Source: Macrocystis pyrifera (lineage: Eukaryota > Sar > Phaeophyceae > Laminariales > Laminariaceae). Taken from it: DNA of 64,000 nt. Location of the stretch: positions 11,607,547 to 11,671,546 of the forward strand of contig JASSKH010000020.1 in NCBI GenBank assembly GCA_031763025.1, given 5' to 3'. The position numbers and the translations under genes are program-made. Below are positions 10,631 to 22,051 of this stretch, piece by piece (position 1 is the first letter of the stretch; every line of letters begins with the position of its first letter). The notes below the pieces were generated by a model that made no database searches, was not told the DNA's origin, and saw only the letters and a program-made list of their open reading frames with translations.

Positions 10631-10727
10631 CCCCCCCCCCCCCCTCTCCGCGTTCATTCCCTTCTTCGGGTTTTCTGCCACTCCCACCTCCTGTTGCCCC
10701 TCGTGTTCTTCACATAAATACACCATT

Positions 10728-11137
10728 CATTCTTTCTACCCGTCGACATTTTCCACAACCAATGTCCGTTCGGATTCTTCAATCCCAGAAAGTTACAAGT
10801 TATGTGGTCTCATAGCTACGCCACATCAGAGATACTACATTGTTGCGTAAGCAGTAAGCACAGAAATAGACAATGCCATCCCATGTCAATATCATCATAC
10901 GAGTACTGGATATGACAGGCAAGACCTACATATATATATATTATCTGAAACAGACAAAACTAAGGAATACCAAAAAAACAAACAAAAACCAATAAAAAAA
11001 ACAAAACAAATAGAAAGAGACAAATGAAAGAAGTAGAACCGGAAAAAAAAAACTGTCGTGCCTCCCCGCAGGGATTGTGGCTGACACTTGAAAAAAAGCG
11101 TGCGAGAGAAAACGAAAAAACACACACAACCACTACT
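10728..11137 (-). mobile_element. LINE 3' tail plus UTR, minus strand
   Basis: It starts with CCGTCGACAT and continues into the A-rich UTR, ending where the plus-strand LINE reverse transcriptase begins at about 11138. The opposite orientation and the complete tail of the neighbour suggest two separate insertions. Confidence 0.65.
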
Positions 11138-13370
11138 ACTAGCTACTGTGAGACCGAGCGTATCCTCCCTGAAGAACAGTGCGGCTTCCGCCCCGCACGG
11201 TCGACAATCGATATGCTGTTTGTCGTGCGCCGGCTGCAGGAGCTCGGACGGCAGAAGAAAATCCCCCGGTACATGTGCTTCATCGATCTGCAGAAAGCGT
11301 ACGACTCTGTCGACCGATAGCTGTTGTGGAAGGTACTCACACGCCTTGGTGTACCAACCAAGATGCTCACAATCATTCGCAATTTCCACGAAGGCATGCG
11401 GGCTCGCATGCGTGCCGATGACGGTGAACACTCGGACTGGTTCAATGTAACCCAGGGGCTGCGGCAAGGCTGGTACTATCGCCGTTACTGTTCAACGTGT
11501 TCTTCGCCGCTGCGATACACATCGTGCTGGTGCGCCCCAGCAAAGACGAATGCATCGTAAGGGATTTGGTTCATCTCGAAGAGGATAGGGTTGTCGGAAA
11601 AGAGGAACCGTTGGCATGCGTGGAAAGGGCTGTGTGGGGCATGTTGTATGCAGACGACGCAGGATTAGTCTCGAAGTCGGGGGAAGGCCTTGCAAGAATG
11701 ATGACAGTCATCGTGACTGTCTTCGAAGCAGTAGGTCTCACGGTATCCGAAAAGAAGACAGAGACGATGCTCCTACGAACACCGGATCAGACGTTTACCA
11801 CCTCACCGCCGCCTATCGACGCTGCAGGCCAAAAGTATAAAAAGACGATCCAGGTTTTATACCTTGGAGGCAACATCCACGAGAACGCTGACCTCTCCTT
11901 CGAAATCGAGCGACGAATCAGTCTGATACGGGCATGCCTCAAACGGTATGGTCCGGGAACTGTACGATAGGACGAACGCACCGCCTAGTCTGAAAGTCCG
12001 GATGCTGAAGGCCGAGGATTGAGACCTTGCTGTACTGTTGCGTGACGTGGACCTTCAATGCGGACCACTTCACCAAGCTTCGATCAGCCCACCACGAAGT
12101 CCGTCTGGGAGTCATTGGCTTCCAGCGCCGACTACGCACCTACCACACCACCCTCTGGTACTCGAAGGCGCTCAGGTCACGATGCAAACGTATCGAAACG
12201 ACCATCCATCTGTAAACAAACGTCGACTCTTCTTTGCGGGGGCTCTGGTGCGGCAACACGAGGGGCGATTGCCCAGTCGGTTGATGTTCGGGGCGATCGC
12301 TGGTGGGGAGAGCTCGAAACAAGGCGGGCACGGCCCAAGACTTGGCCTAGGGCCATTGCTGAGGACCTTAGAGTGTTCAAAGCCACCGAGGGATCAACAG
12401 AAGACTCCCCCATAGTCTTTTGAGTTGGGACCGCACTGTGGCCCACTGCAGCAAAACAGACGGGAAAGTGGTACCGGGGAATCCTCGAAGCAGCTGAACA
12501 GTTCATGGGCACGTGGCACGAGGCTGAGGCAAAGCTGAGTAGACAGCGCCGTGCATCCGCTGCGGGTAGTGTTAGACGGGGGGAGGGGTAACAGCAGGAG
12601 GGGTAGAAGGAACACCGTACAAGTTAAGTGTATAGGGGCGGGGGGGGGGGGGGGGGGGGGGAGTAGAAGGGAAACCGCGGTAGAAGAGAGTAGCAAAGAG
12701 ACCGCAGATAGGGTAGCAAGGTACCAGGCCGACTAATAGGTTGGACTTTCTTTGCTACTCGTACCGCCAACTGCTGCGGCCGTTCGGTACGTATTGGCTT
12801 GGTGCTTTGATTTTTTTCCATGACTTAACGTTTTGCTGTATTTTCCCCTTCTTATCCTTATGAAAGAACAGAAGTACTACATAGATAGTGGGTGGGTGAC
12901 GAGCGAACGTATTTTGGCCCATTCATTATTTCTCTTTTTACTTAGTTATTTAAGTGTTCGCCGGGATGCATATATCCCTTTTTCCTTCCCGTTTCGTCCC
13001 CCTTGCACGCCCGTTTTGGCTCGTGCTCGGGGTAAGTATGTGTCTGGGCTTTGGCTTCCCATTTTATATATTTATTAAGGATTCTTCTCCTTTTCTTTTT
13101 CGGTTTGTTTTTCTTCGTTGCTTCTCCTTCTTTATGGTGTATTTTGGTTGCTGGCGTATGTATGTATGTTGTGTCGGCCGCACCTATTAATAGTGCCAAG
13201 GCAAGGTATTGCGTAGGCTATTAATGCGTTACGGTGTGTTATCTCTGTGTCGTAGTCTGTGACCACAGAGCTCGTATATTTCTCGTAGGGTGAAGAATCA
13301 GCACGGACACTGGGCTTGCTGGATGTCGACGAGTAGAAGGACGGTTTAATGTGAAGAGCACACACACACA
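11138..13370 (+). pseudogene. 5'-truncated LINE reverse transcriptase copy with its 3' UTR (dead)
   Basis: Translation reads the fingers/palm of a non-LTR reverse transcriptase. [15 protein letters not shown] begins near 11163; palm motif A ([13 protein letters not shown]) is followed by a stop codon at 11318-11320; motif C with MLYADDAG is near 11641-11664; the C-terminal region with LPSRLMFG follows near 12270. Several frameshifts split it. A UTR follows from about 12730, with a G tract at 12640-12660, and the 3' signature GGATGTCGACGAGTAG near 13322 ends in a (CA)n tail at 13357-13372. It is closely related to the minus-strand copy at 61380-64000. The sequence before the fingers domain, including any endonuclease, is missing. 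Confidence 0.85.
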
Positions 13371-13372
13371 CA

Positions 13373-13586
13373 TGACCCAGGACCCAACCGTACGCTGTAA
13401 AAGTATCAAATCAGATGCGCACAGCTCGATGCGTACGTACGTGGTATGACATGCGTGGACAGATCTGTATGCAATGTCATGGATACCGTTGTCCAACAAC
13501 CAACACATGCTCTTGTTATATTACGACAGGAGTTTACTGCTGTCGTATACAACAGCCATACCATACGCGACCGCAGCCCTGTTAGG
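13373..13586. other. Unassigned spacer with TACGTACGTACG
   Basis: No gene was recognised; it includes a short alternating TACG run near 13433. Confidence 0.4.
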
Positions 13587-13676
13587 ACTGCAGTCCCGAA
13601 TTGAATTGGGGACAACCCATTAATACCTAAATCATATACCAGGCATCACGATTTATCCATGAAACGGGACTGCAGT
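13587..13676. mobile_element. MITE family 2, copy 1
   Basis: The terminal inverted repeats read ACTGCAGTCCCG at 13587 and its complement ending at 13676. Related copies lie at 14656-14717 and 27743-27830. About 90 bases, non-coding. Confidence 0.6.
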
Positions 13677-13738
13677 ACTATTTGATGAAAGAGTATGCTA
13701 TTAATAGTTTGGCAAAGCAATATAGGAATATGCTCTTA

Positions 13739-13843
13739 TTACGGGAGGCCATAGTAAATAGGACCAAATATTGTTCGCACAAATAGGCAAACATATAGTT
13801 TTTTATGTACACCATCGGTCCTATTAACTATGGACCCCTGTAG
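13739..13843. mobile_element. MITE family 1, copy 1
   Basis: The left end is TTACGGGAGGCCATAGTAA; the right end is its near-complement, ending at CCCCTGTAG. TA dinucleotides flank both ends (13737-13738 and 13844-13845), as in Tc1/mariner-type insertions. 105 bases, non-coding. Confidence 0.8.
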
Positions 13844-13890
13844 TAGTTATAGTTCGGCATGGGCTCGTGGCCTAAACAAGAATTCTGAAA

Positions 13891-14238
13891 CTACAACAAA
13901 TCCTCATCCCGAGATCTGATTTTCCAAGGTTTCACAAACCATCTCGCATACTTCAGTTTGCCGTCACCCTTTCTTTGGTCCACAAACACAAATCCCAAAC
14001 ACACCACATCAGCAGCACTAGCACCACTCCCGAAGGACGTCCATTGAGCAGGGTGTGCAAACGACGAAGACATTTCTTGACTCGACAGCAACAGTAACGA
14101 CCCATCCGAAGGCCATCCATCGAGAAGGGAGTGCACCCTACAAAGAAACGTCTTCAAGCTACTTGAAAACAGCATTGACTGGTACGAATCTTCCAGCACT
14201 ACTCCGAACACCAGAAACCATCGGTAGGGGGGGGACAT
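13891..14238 (-). CDS. Possible small protein or terminal exon, unrecognised
   Basis: An open frame of 115 codons begins with ATG at 14238 and ends at a stop at 13891. The C-terminal half looks protein-like: a hydrophobic stretch (ADVVCLGFVFVD) followed by a basic tail (DGKLKYARWFVKPWKIRSRDEDLL cut short here as KLKYARWFVKPWK). An upstream in-frame stop precedes the ATG. The opposite strand carries a shadow frame. I do not recognise the family and cannot exclude a chance frame. It lies between two MITEs. Confidence 0.3.
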   Translation of the reverse strand: MSPPYRWFLVFGVVLEDSYQSMLFSSSLKTFLCRVHSLLDGWPSDGSLLLLSSQEMSSSFAHPAQWTSFGSGASAADVVCLGFVFVDQRKGDGKLKYARWFVKPWKIRSRDEDLL

Positions 14239-14454
14239 CCCATCAAGCAGGTGTGAGCCATGTCAAATGCTACGGAGGCAGTAGGGGGTGCTCGCTAGGA
14301 GTGATCGAAATGGTTGGGACTGGCTGACAGGGGGGCTCGTCACCTGAGAACGCAGGACACTCAGAACTGGCATCAACCGACTGGGGTCCCAACATGCTGT
14401 ATTTTGGTACAGCACTCATGAACTACGGAATAGAGGGACTCTATATATCTATGT

Positions 14455-14650
14455 TGTATCCGGTACGATGACGTGGCATTGCATTGTCTACTCTGCTATC
14501 ATTGCAAACATTGTTACATCTCTGGGTGTCCTATGTAGTGCTGTAACCTACAGAGCTTGTATCTCTGTGATGCTGTACAGGGTATGTAGGACTGAATAGT
14601 CGTGATGGACACTGATTGTGCTGGATGTCGAGGGGTGGAATCAACCTTTC
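14455..14650 (+). mobile_element. LINE 3' tail, plus strand, diverged
   Basis: It begins GATGACGTGGCATTGCATTG and ends with GTGCTGGATGTCGAGGGGTGG. The usual AGAACGGTTTAAT end is degraded. A MITE of family 2 follows immediately. Confidence 0.6.
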
Positions 14651-14655
14651 GAGGG

Positions 14656-14717
14656 CTGCAGTCAGTCCCGTTTTAGTAGCGAAAGTGAGTGCTTTGTTCC
14701 CTAAACGGGACTGCGGT
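14656..14717. mobile_element. MITE family 2, copy 2 (short)
   Basis: CTGCAGTCAGTCCCGTTTTAG pairs with CTAAACGGGACTGCGG across about 30 bases of unique sequence. Confidence 0.55.
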
Positions 14718-15084
14718 TGTGAAGAACACAAACGTGGCGCTTGAACGACTCACAGCAGTGGACGACTCTACTGCTGTGTTGTTGCATCAACAAGGAAGGG
14801 CGGTTGATACAGCAGTTGATCGGGCTCAGCGTGCGCACTAGTTTTTGTCTGACGCCAGGCGCTTATGGTGGAGCTCCACAGCAGTCCTGTGTAGCAAGCA
14901 CATCGCAAAGTTGCGTTTGGCCCGCCGCTTTTCTGTCTGGCTTCGTTTCTGAGTGTCATGAACTGTTGTTTGTGCGGACCATATCAATACGCAAACAATC
15001 TCGTGGGGAAACACGTGGTTTCACTTTAGGTGCCGAGCTCCGCGTGTGAGGTCCGTATCGAGCAGAAATCGGTGGCATGTGAAA
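14718..15084. other. Unassigned spacer
   Basis: A 102-codon open frame (14741-15049) is present but shows no recognisable domain and overlaps an antisense frame. I see no supported gene. Confidence 0.4.
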
Positions 15085-15265
15085 GCTCCATATGACATGG
15101 CATTGCATTACATACGTGTCAACGTAGTATCTCTGTGGCGTAGCTTTGTGACCACAGAACTTTTATCTCTCTGGGTTTGAAGAATCGGCACGGACACTGG
15201 TTGTGCTGGATGTCGACGCGTAGAAAGAACGGTTTAATGTGAAGAAAACAACAACACAACATATG
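15085..15265 (+). mobile_element. LINE 3' tail, plus strand
   Basis: The canonical signature GTTGTGCTGGATGTCGACG, then AACGGTTTAATGTGAAGA and an AACAACAACA tail. It is 5'-truncated just upstream of TGACATGGCATTGCATT. Confidence 0.75.
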
Positions 15266-15540
15266 TTTTTTTCCCCAAACGTAACAACTAAATGACTGTT
15301 AAAAAACGATTGTGAGCCATTCCGAACTGTCATGGCGCTCCAAATATACCCGAATATAGTATACCGGAAGGTCAAGCCTTGCATACCTCTTTTAACTCCT
15401 GATATGTCACGAATTGGCTGTCCATAGTATGACCAGACGTATTACAGCATACATTCTGCAATAGACAAATTAAGCAACCGGAATGTTATTCTGTTTGATG
15501 CGAAAAGCCATATGTGTGATTTTAAGCGTATCCCGGCCTG
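15266..15540. other. Unassigned spacer
   Basis: I see no gene or known repeat here. Confidence 0.4.
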
Positions 15541-16015
15541 ATGTTGTTGTTGTTGTTGTTGTTGTTGTTTTCTCCGCCCTTTCTAGCCGTCGACATCCAG
15601 CACAACCAGTGTCCGTGCCGATTCTTCAATCCTAGAGAGATACAAGTTATGTGGTCACAAAGCCACCCCACAGATAGAGATACTACGTTGCCACATATGC
15701 AATGCAATGCCATGTCATCATACTGCGCGCGACAGGCACGCCATACACATTCCATGACCTACACATGTATAGAGAAACGAAACGAAACAAATAATAAAAA
15801 TAAAAAAACAAAGAAAACAATTCGAAAGAGAAAAAGAATAAGAAACAAGAAGAAAAAAAAAAATATATATATATATAAACACACCATCGTGCCCCCCCCG
15901 CAGGGGATCTAGCAGACACTTGAAAAAAACGAGCAGGAAAAAAAAAAGGAAAAATGAGAAAACACCACTACTACTAATTTAGTCGCCGTCAACAGAGTAA
16001 GACTATGGAAAATTG
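15541..16015 (-). mobile_element. LINE 3' tail plus UTR, minus strand, with (TTG)n end
   Basis: The left edge is a (GTT)n run of eight units. It is followed by TAGCCGTCGACATCCAGCAC and the A-rich UTR down to about 16015. Read on the minus strand the element ends in (CAA)n. Confidence 0.75.
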
Positions 16016-16087
16016 AGGCTACAGAAACCTACTTCGTGGTATGCCGCACACGGATGAACAAAAATCACCCTGATCGTAAACTTGAGT

Positions 16088-16093
16088 AAGGAG

Positions 16094-16126
<33 letters not shown>

Positions 16127-16180
16127 TTTCACATTAAACCGTTCTTTCTACCCGTCGACATCCAGCACAACCAGTTCAAA
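16088..16180 (-). mobile_element. Short LINE 3' tail, minus strand, with (TTG)n end
   Basis: A run of ten GTT units is followed by CACATTAAACCGTTCTTTC and the GTCGACATCCAGCAC block. Only about 60 bases of element body remain. Confidence 0.7.
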
Positions 16181-17010
16181 AGAGAGTGGTTTTGTGTAAG
16201 CATCATACAACGGGAAACACGACACAACGCAAGAAAAAACGAAGGAACTACAGAAGGCTTGAAAAACAAAAACGAGGAGTTTCTTCGCCCGCACGGGAAA
16301 AGCAAATGGAGGAGCGGGGAGAGACAAGCGCGCCGAGAACACAGCGGGGCGCCGCGACTATCGTGCGTTGGAGCGACGCCATGTCGGTGCTGCCCGTGCA
16401 CGCCACGAGGTTGTGGCCAAAAGTGCTGCTGAGACCGAAGCTCGCCAATCGGCCGATCTAGCCGAGGAGCGAAAATTGTCACTGGATACCGACGAGCGGC
16501 TAAGACTTGTCACGGCAGCAAACTTCCCGGGGAGCGTCAACACCGGTTGCACGTGGAGGCATAAACGCTTGCAGCACTAGTGGCGCTGGCAGCTGAGCAG
16601 GGGCGGAGGTGGCCAGGGGTGGCGAGGCTGGCGAGGCTGGCGAGGCTGTCGAAGGAGATGGATCGACACCTTCCATCTCCTCCTCCTGTCGCTGCGGTGC
16701 TATTTGTTGCTGCCTCTCATCCTACCGTTTTTATATTTTTTACGAAGGTTTTCCTTAATCTCTGATTCTCGGTCTCCTGAAATGAAAGCTTCAGAGCTTT
16801 GTTGGTCTCCAGTGAAAGAAATGATGACGGCTCCTGTCAATGTTTCATCGTTGTGGTCGGTCGAAGAAAACAGAATTCATCTCTTCGCACAACGGTGAAT
16901 GAACACCGATATTGCTGGTAGCGGCTATTACTGTGATGAATGGGACCTCACGCGCCGAGCTTCGTGGTATGACGTGAAAATCGGGGGTTCATGATTCTAT
17001 GTATATTACA
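16181..17010. other. Spacer with one coding-like stretch
   Basis: On the plus strand, 16368-16580 encodes a 70-residue Ala/Glu/Arg-rich, helix-prone stretch (AARARHEVVAKSAAETEA). There is no recognised domain, the start is uncertain and antisense frames overlap. The rest is non-coding. It may be a transposon remnant. Confidence 0.3.
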
Positions 17011-17348
17011 TCCGGCGTCCCCGGTGGCTTGGTAGGTGGTCCGCGAGCCTATCAAGATCAATTTCGTGAGTTCGAGTCTCACCGAGTGCATGCTCATAGG
17101 GACTTTTTCTTGCATAAAATTGATTAGCGGAAAGCGCGAGAGCGTGAGTTAGCTGTACATTCGATGAAAATCGACGAGCAGTGGGAATGCTGAACCCTAT
17201 GCGCGATAAAAACTAAAGGCACGTACCGGGGGGGAGAAGGGACGACACCTGTGACCACGGCTTGTCCAGAAGATCGTCGAGGGTAAAACCTCCTACGAGT
17301 GGGCTGGAAAGTAAAAGTGATGATGAAAAAAAAAATAAAAAAAAAAAT
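17011..17348 (+). mobile_element. tRNA-derived SINE, copy 2
   Basis: Nearly full length: head CCGGCGTCCCCGGTGGCTTG, B box GAGTTCGAGTCTC, body, then AAGTGATGATG and a long A-rich tail. It is flanked by otherwise unique sequence. Confidence 0.85.
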
Positions 17349-17910
17349 ACCCACACCCCAAAACATGAAGACATGAAAAATTAATATTTTTCTCTGTATT
17401 TCAGTCCTTGCCGACTTCCACTGCGGCTTGGTTCGTACTCGTATCATACTCGTATCTGGTCCACATGATTTACTACTCATTGTGAGATAAATTTCGTGGG
17501 TGGGAGTCTATTCGAGTCCTACGTGTTGATACATTAAGAAAAAATAGTGGAACGCCCGGGAGAGAGAGGTACTGCTGCTGTGACTCTCATGCTGGGTAAT
17601 CTTTAAGTCTTGCCAGCTTTACTTTTCGGGTGGTGTTTTCCCTCTTTCAAATCATATCATGTGCTTACACTTTCCACAACAACAAATAGCATGATGAGGT
17701 TGCAGTAGATAGATATATGCATTTTTGTTGTTTTTCCCAGTTTTTCCCACCGGGATTTTTTTTTTCTGTTTCTTTTTCTTGTTCTGAATATTTTCCTGAT
17801 GGGTTTTCACTCTGTTTTCGCGTGCTTGACTTTTGCCTTGTATGTGTAGACTGGTTTCTGAAGGTCGCCCCGGGCAGGAGGTTCCTTCTTTTGTCTTGCT
17901 CTTTTTTCTC
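17349..17910. other. Unassigned spacer with T-rich stretches
   Basis: 17460-17540 resembles the B-box half of the SINE head (GTGGGTGGGAGTC, GTTGATACATTAAG), perhaps a very decayed relative. No gene was recognised. Confidence 0.3.
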
Positions 17911-18248
17911 TTTTTTTTTTTTTTTTTATCCATCACTTTTACTTCCGAGCCCACTCGCAGGAGGTTTTACCCTCGACGATCTTCTGGACAAGCCGTGGTC
18001 ACAGGTGTCGTCCCTTCTCCCCCCCGGTACGTGCCTTTATTTTTTTGTCGCGCATAGGGTTCAGCATTCCCAATACTCGTCGATTTTCATCGAATGTATA
18101 GCCAACTCACGCTTTCGCGCTTTCCGCTTCTCAACTTTTTATGCAAGAAAAAAGTCCCTATGAGCATGCACTCGGTGGGACTTGAACCCACGAAATTGAT
18201 CTTGACCGGCACGCGGACCACCTACCAAGCCACACAGGGGACGCCGGC
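17911..18248 (-). mobile_element. tRNA-derived SINE, copy 3
   Basis: Complement of the SINE: a poly-T tract first, body, then B box and A box near the right end, finishing ACGCCGGC. It is in tandem with copy 4, only about six bases away. Confidence 0.85.
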
Positions 18249-18253
18249 ATACA

Positions 18254-18254
<1 letters not shown>

Positions 18255-18287
<33 letters not shown>

Positions 18288-18606
18288 CATCATCACTTTT
18301 ACTTTCCAGCCCACTCGTAGGAGGTTTTACCCTCGACGATCTTCTGGATAAGCCGTGGTCACAGGTGTCGTCCCTTCTCTCCCCCCCGGTACGTGCCTTT
18401 AGTTTTTATCGCGCATAGGGTTCAGCATTCCCACTGCTCGTCGATTTTCATCGAATGTACAGCTAACTCACGCTCTCGCGCTTTCCGCTAAAATCAATTT
18501 TATGCAAGAAAAAGTCCCTATGAGCATGCACTCGGTGAGACTCGAACTCACGAAATTGATCTTGATAGGCTCGCGGACCACCTACCAAGCCACCGGGGAC
18601 GCCGGC
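18255..18606 (-). mobile_element. tRNA-derived SINE, copy 4
   Basis: Head-to-tail with copy 3. A T tract of more than 30 bases (the A tail) precedes the body; it ends ACGCCGGC. Both internal promoter boxes are preserved (GAGACTCGAACTC and CCTACCAAGCCACC on this strand). Confidence 0.85.
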
Positions 18607-19430
18607 TTACTATGGTATGTATTGGCTCAGGTTGTCTTTCCGGCATGCTTGATTTTCGCCTGATTTATGTCGATCATTTTTGCAACGTTTTTCCCGGCAG
18701 GAAGTGCCGCCCTTTATATTTCTCGCACTGATTCTATGTACGTACGAGGTGATCATTTTTTGCATAATTGATATTTGCTTCACTGATGACGAGGATCGTT
18801 TACGGAACGTTACTCACGGCTGGACGTCCCGCCCTTTTTGTCTACCTCTCTGCCTCTGGCACATAGAACCCGCGATTGAAGTAACAGCAGTATGGCATAC
18901 AGCTTGCGAAGATGAGTTGTACAAAAAAAATCCACCTCGCAGCTGATATTTATTTATAGTTTTCTTCATGAATGCTGTCTTTCGAGCATGATTGGTTTTT
19001 GCTCGACACTGTGTAACGTTGGATGTTTCAAGAACATCCCCCCCCCGGCAGGAGGTGCCACGCGTTTCGTCTTTTTCTGACACTCATAGAGCATTGCGCT
19101 AGCCGTCTTTTGGCCTAGCTTACTATACGCCTCAGCTATACACCTGGTAGATCGTTTTCAACGTTCTTTTTGGCGAAACGTTCGTCCCATCCACCCTTGG
19201 CGTTGCTTTACCTCTTGGCATACGTACATCTCACTGGTATGCCATTATACGAGTACGCTGGGTTTTTCGCGGTATGATGAGTTGAACATGGAACACATCA
19301 GCACGTACTGCTGTGGTAAATGCGTAGTCCGGAAAACGTTCACCTAGGCGGGAGGTACCGGTCCGACACAGCTACAGTAGTATTGCTGTACTTCTGTATT
19401 TCGAGTACGAAATTTTCTCTGCCTTTTCTA
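18607..19430. other. Unassigned spacer
   Basis: I see repeated GGCAGGA(A/G)GTGCC motifs near 18698 and 19047 in otherwise unique sequence, suggesting an old local duplication of a few hundred bases. No gene was recognised. Confidence 0.3.
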
Positions 19431-19533
19431 TTACGGGGGTCCATAGTAAATAGGACTTACGGTACACACAAAAACCTATACATTTCCCTATTTTACCAAC
19501 ACTATTTGGTCCTATTTACTATGTCCCCCGTAA
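19431..19533. mobile_element. MITE family 1, copy 2
   Basis: TTACGGGGGTCCATAGTAAA at the left pairs with the right end ...CCCCCGTAA. TA flanks both sides (19429-19430 and 19534-19535). 103 bases. Confidence 0.85.
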
Positions 19534-19535
19534 TA

Positions 19536-20194
19536 GGTTTTCCACTGCGGGGTTTGCCACCTCATTGGTTGTCGTATATAATCTGCATATTTTCCTCGTC
19601 CACTATTACTTCACTCGAACCACACGGCATGGTGCGCGACGCGCATCACGCACATAGAGGGCGCCATCTGTTTTGTAACCAATGCTAGGGTTGTGATTCA
19701 TTTTCTTTGAACACACGAACACATACATATGTTACACCAGGTACACATGATGGGATGGGGTAGTGCTATTAATATCATTACGTATTAATGAGTGCTGCAT
19801 ATGTACCTCGTGATCTGGATTACGGAGATCTTTAAGACAAGTGTCCTGTCGTTACCAACCTTCCACTATTGGCAACGTCACAGACCAAGCTTGAAGACTG
19901 TTAATGGACGAGTGCCCGGGTACTCGTCTAAAACAGCCCCCACAATGCGCGAATAACCGGTTTGCTAGTACTCGTTGGCCGCGAGTGCGAGTACTGGCAG
20001 GCTGGCAGGGGTACAGCCCTCGTACAGAGTGTGTTTGTTGGCCTTTGGCGGTTCTTGTCTATGATACTCAAACGCTTTTATCTTTATTCTTTCTCTTTCG
20101 GTTAGTTCTTTCGTTTTCTCCAGATCGTAAAATGTGCGTGCCGTGCCTGTCGGTTCCCAGTACCATGACCTGGCATTGTAATATGTGATGTTCA
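19536..20194. other. Unassigned spacer
   Basis: I see no supported gene. Several short open frames overlap without recognisable content. Confidence 0.4.
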
Positions 20195-21300
20195 CTCACA
20201 ACCGTTTTTTCTACCCGTCGACATCCAGCATCGAGCACAACCAGTGTTAGTGCGGATTCTTAAATCCTGGAGAGTTCCAAGTTCTGTGGTCAGGTCGTTG
20301 GCCACAGACCTACGCCACAGAGAAACTAAGTTGTGATGCAGTGAACAGACTATTCACCGGCGTTCCCGGTCCCCGGTGGCTTGGTAGGTTGTCCGCGTAC
20401 CTATCAAGATCGATCTCGTGGGTTCGAGTCTCACCGAGTGCATGCTCGTAGGGACTTATTGTTGCATAAATAGTTGATTGAGCGGAAAGCGCGAGAGCGT
20501 GCGTTGGCTGTGACCATTCGATGAAAATCGACAAACAGTGGGAATGCTGAACCCTATGCGCGACACGAAATTAAAGCACGTATCGGGGGGAAGAAGGAAC
20601 GACACGTGTGACCACAGCTCGACCAGAAGATCACTGAGGGTAAAACCTCCTACGGGTTAGGCTGGAAAGTAAATGTAATGAAAAACAAAACACACGCGTA
20701 ATGCCATGTCATTATTCTGGATACGGCAGGCATGACAAACACATTATACGTGCAAGAGAGATAATTGTTATTAAAGGAGACAAACAAATAAAAAAAACAG
20801 AAAGCGAAGAAACAAATAGAAGAGAAAAAAAGGAAAAAAGTGTCGTGCGTCCCCTCAGGAGATTTAAGCAGACACTAAATGCGAACGAGCTATATCGAAA
20901 CCGCACCGCTACATACATCAGACATGGAGTTGGGAGCCAAGGGGAATAACAGGCGAACCGAGAAACAAAGCACCCTCGAAGGGTAGCCGCGGCAGTTTGA
21001 GGTACGAGTAGGATTGCCAGGTTCTCCGCACTAGGTTATCTGGTACCTTGCTACCCTGTTAACCCTCTCCGTCCTGCGTTCGTCAAATATGCCCCACCCC
21101 GGGAGAGGGTGCGTCAGAAAATACAACACAACAGCCTTGTCACCCACCTGCGCAAAGCGAATTCTTTCGCGAAGACAGAAATGAATATATAGTAATATAA
21201 TGAAAATAACAGGGATCAGGCGCAAAACAAAAAATTGGATAAAAGGAAGACCACGTTCGAACCAGCTGCGGCAGTTGGCGGCACGAGTAGCAGACAGACA
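20195..21300 (-). mobile_element. LINE 3' tail and UTR (variant B), minus strand, interrupted by a SINE
   Basis: 20195-20354 is the 3' tail block, 20355-20691 the inserted SINE, and 20697-21300 the rest of the UTR, collinear with 9848-10630. It includes CTGGTACCTTGCTACC and GCACGAGTAGCA blocks. Confidence 0.7.
20355..20691 (+). mobile_element. tRNA-derived SINE, copy 5
   Basis: A box TGGCTTGGTAGG (20377-20388) and B box GGTTCGAGTCT (20421-20431). The head has a small internal duplication (CCCGGTCCCCGG). It ends with GGCTGGAAAGTAAATG and an A-rich tail. It is nested inside a LINE 3' region. Confidence 0.85.
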
Positions 21301-21344
21301 TGATCTACTGCATGTTTGGCACGCGTTGTCTGCTGTGCTTGGTG

Positions 21345-21590
21345 CGTAACAAAGTAGTGTCTCTGTGGCGTCGTTTTACGTGGCCACATAACTCGTACCA
21401 GGTACCCCTCTAGGACTGAAGACACTTCGGTGATTGCTCAACAACAACGTACTGGTAGTATCTCTGTGTCCACAGAACTTGTATCGCTATCAACAAGATT
21501 GAAGAATCGACCCGGACACTGGTTGGGCGGGCTGGACGTCGACGGGTACGTACAAGAAAACAATAGTTTCATATGAAGAACACACACATT
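21345..21590 (+). mobile_element. Two tandem LINE 3' tail fragments, plus strand
   Basis: 21345-21433 is a diverged tail ending CAACAACAAC. 21450-21590 is a second tail with GGACACTGGTTG, GACGTCGACGGGT and a CACACACAC end. Confidence 0.6.
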
Positions 21591-22051
21591 CCCTGTGCCT
21601 GTCCTCGTTTTTGTTTTCCACGTATGATGGGTAGACATACAATTGATATTCATGTGTTTGAGGTCACAAACTGACTGCGTGCGAGACAGAAAAAAAAAAA
21701 TGATACTCGTATAAGAAAGAATGGCAAAATGTCAGGGGTACCGGCGTGGGGGGGGGGGGAAAGATGGAAGACGGAACCACGCTCGCCAAAAATGGCATAT
21801 AAGCTGTACCAGTATAATCCAGTAACAGCGCAGTGGGTTAGGATTTTTGTCATGAGCGAAATAGAAGTGAAAGAATGAACTGAGGAAATCTGAGGTTTGT
21901 GGAGTTAGAGAATCGTTGTTCTGCTTGGACAGAGGGGATGGGCAGGAGGTGCCTAGAGCTCATGACGAGTGCAGTTGGTTGAACTAGGGAGCTAGCATGG
22001 GAAGGGTTGACACAGTCGTGAGGAAGAAGACCATCTACCGTAGTACTCTGT
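21591..22051. other. Unassigned spacer
   Basis: No gene was recognised. It includes a run of ten G at 21750-21759 and an A-rich patch. Confidence 0.4.

Noticed and set aside
10735-13370. Twin-priming structure for the LINE pair at 10728-13370
   Set aside because: The plus-strand part has its own complete 3' tail, so two independent insertions explain it better.
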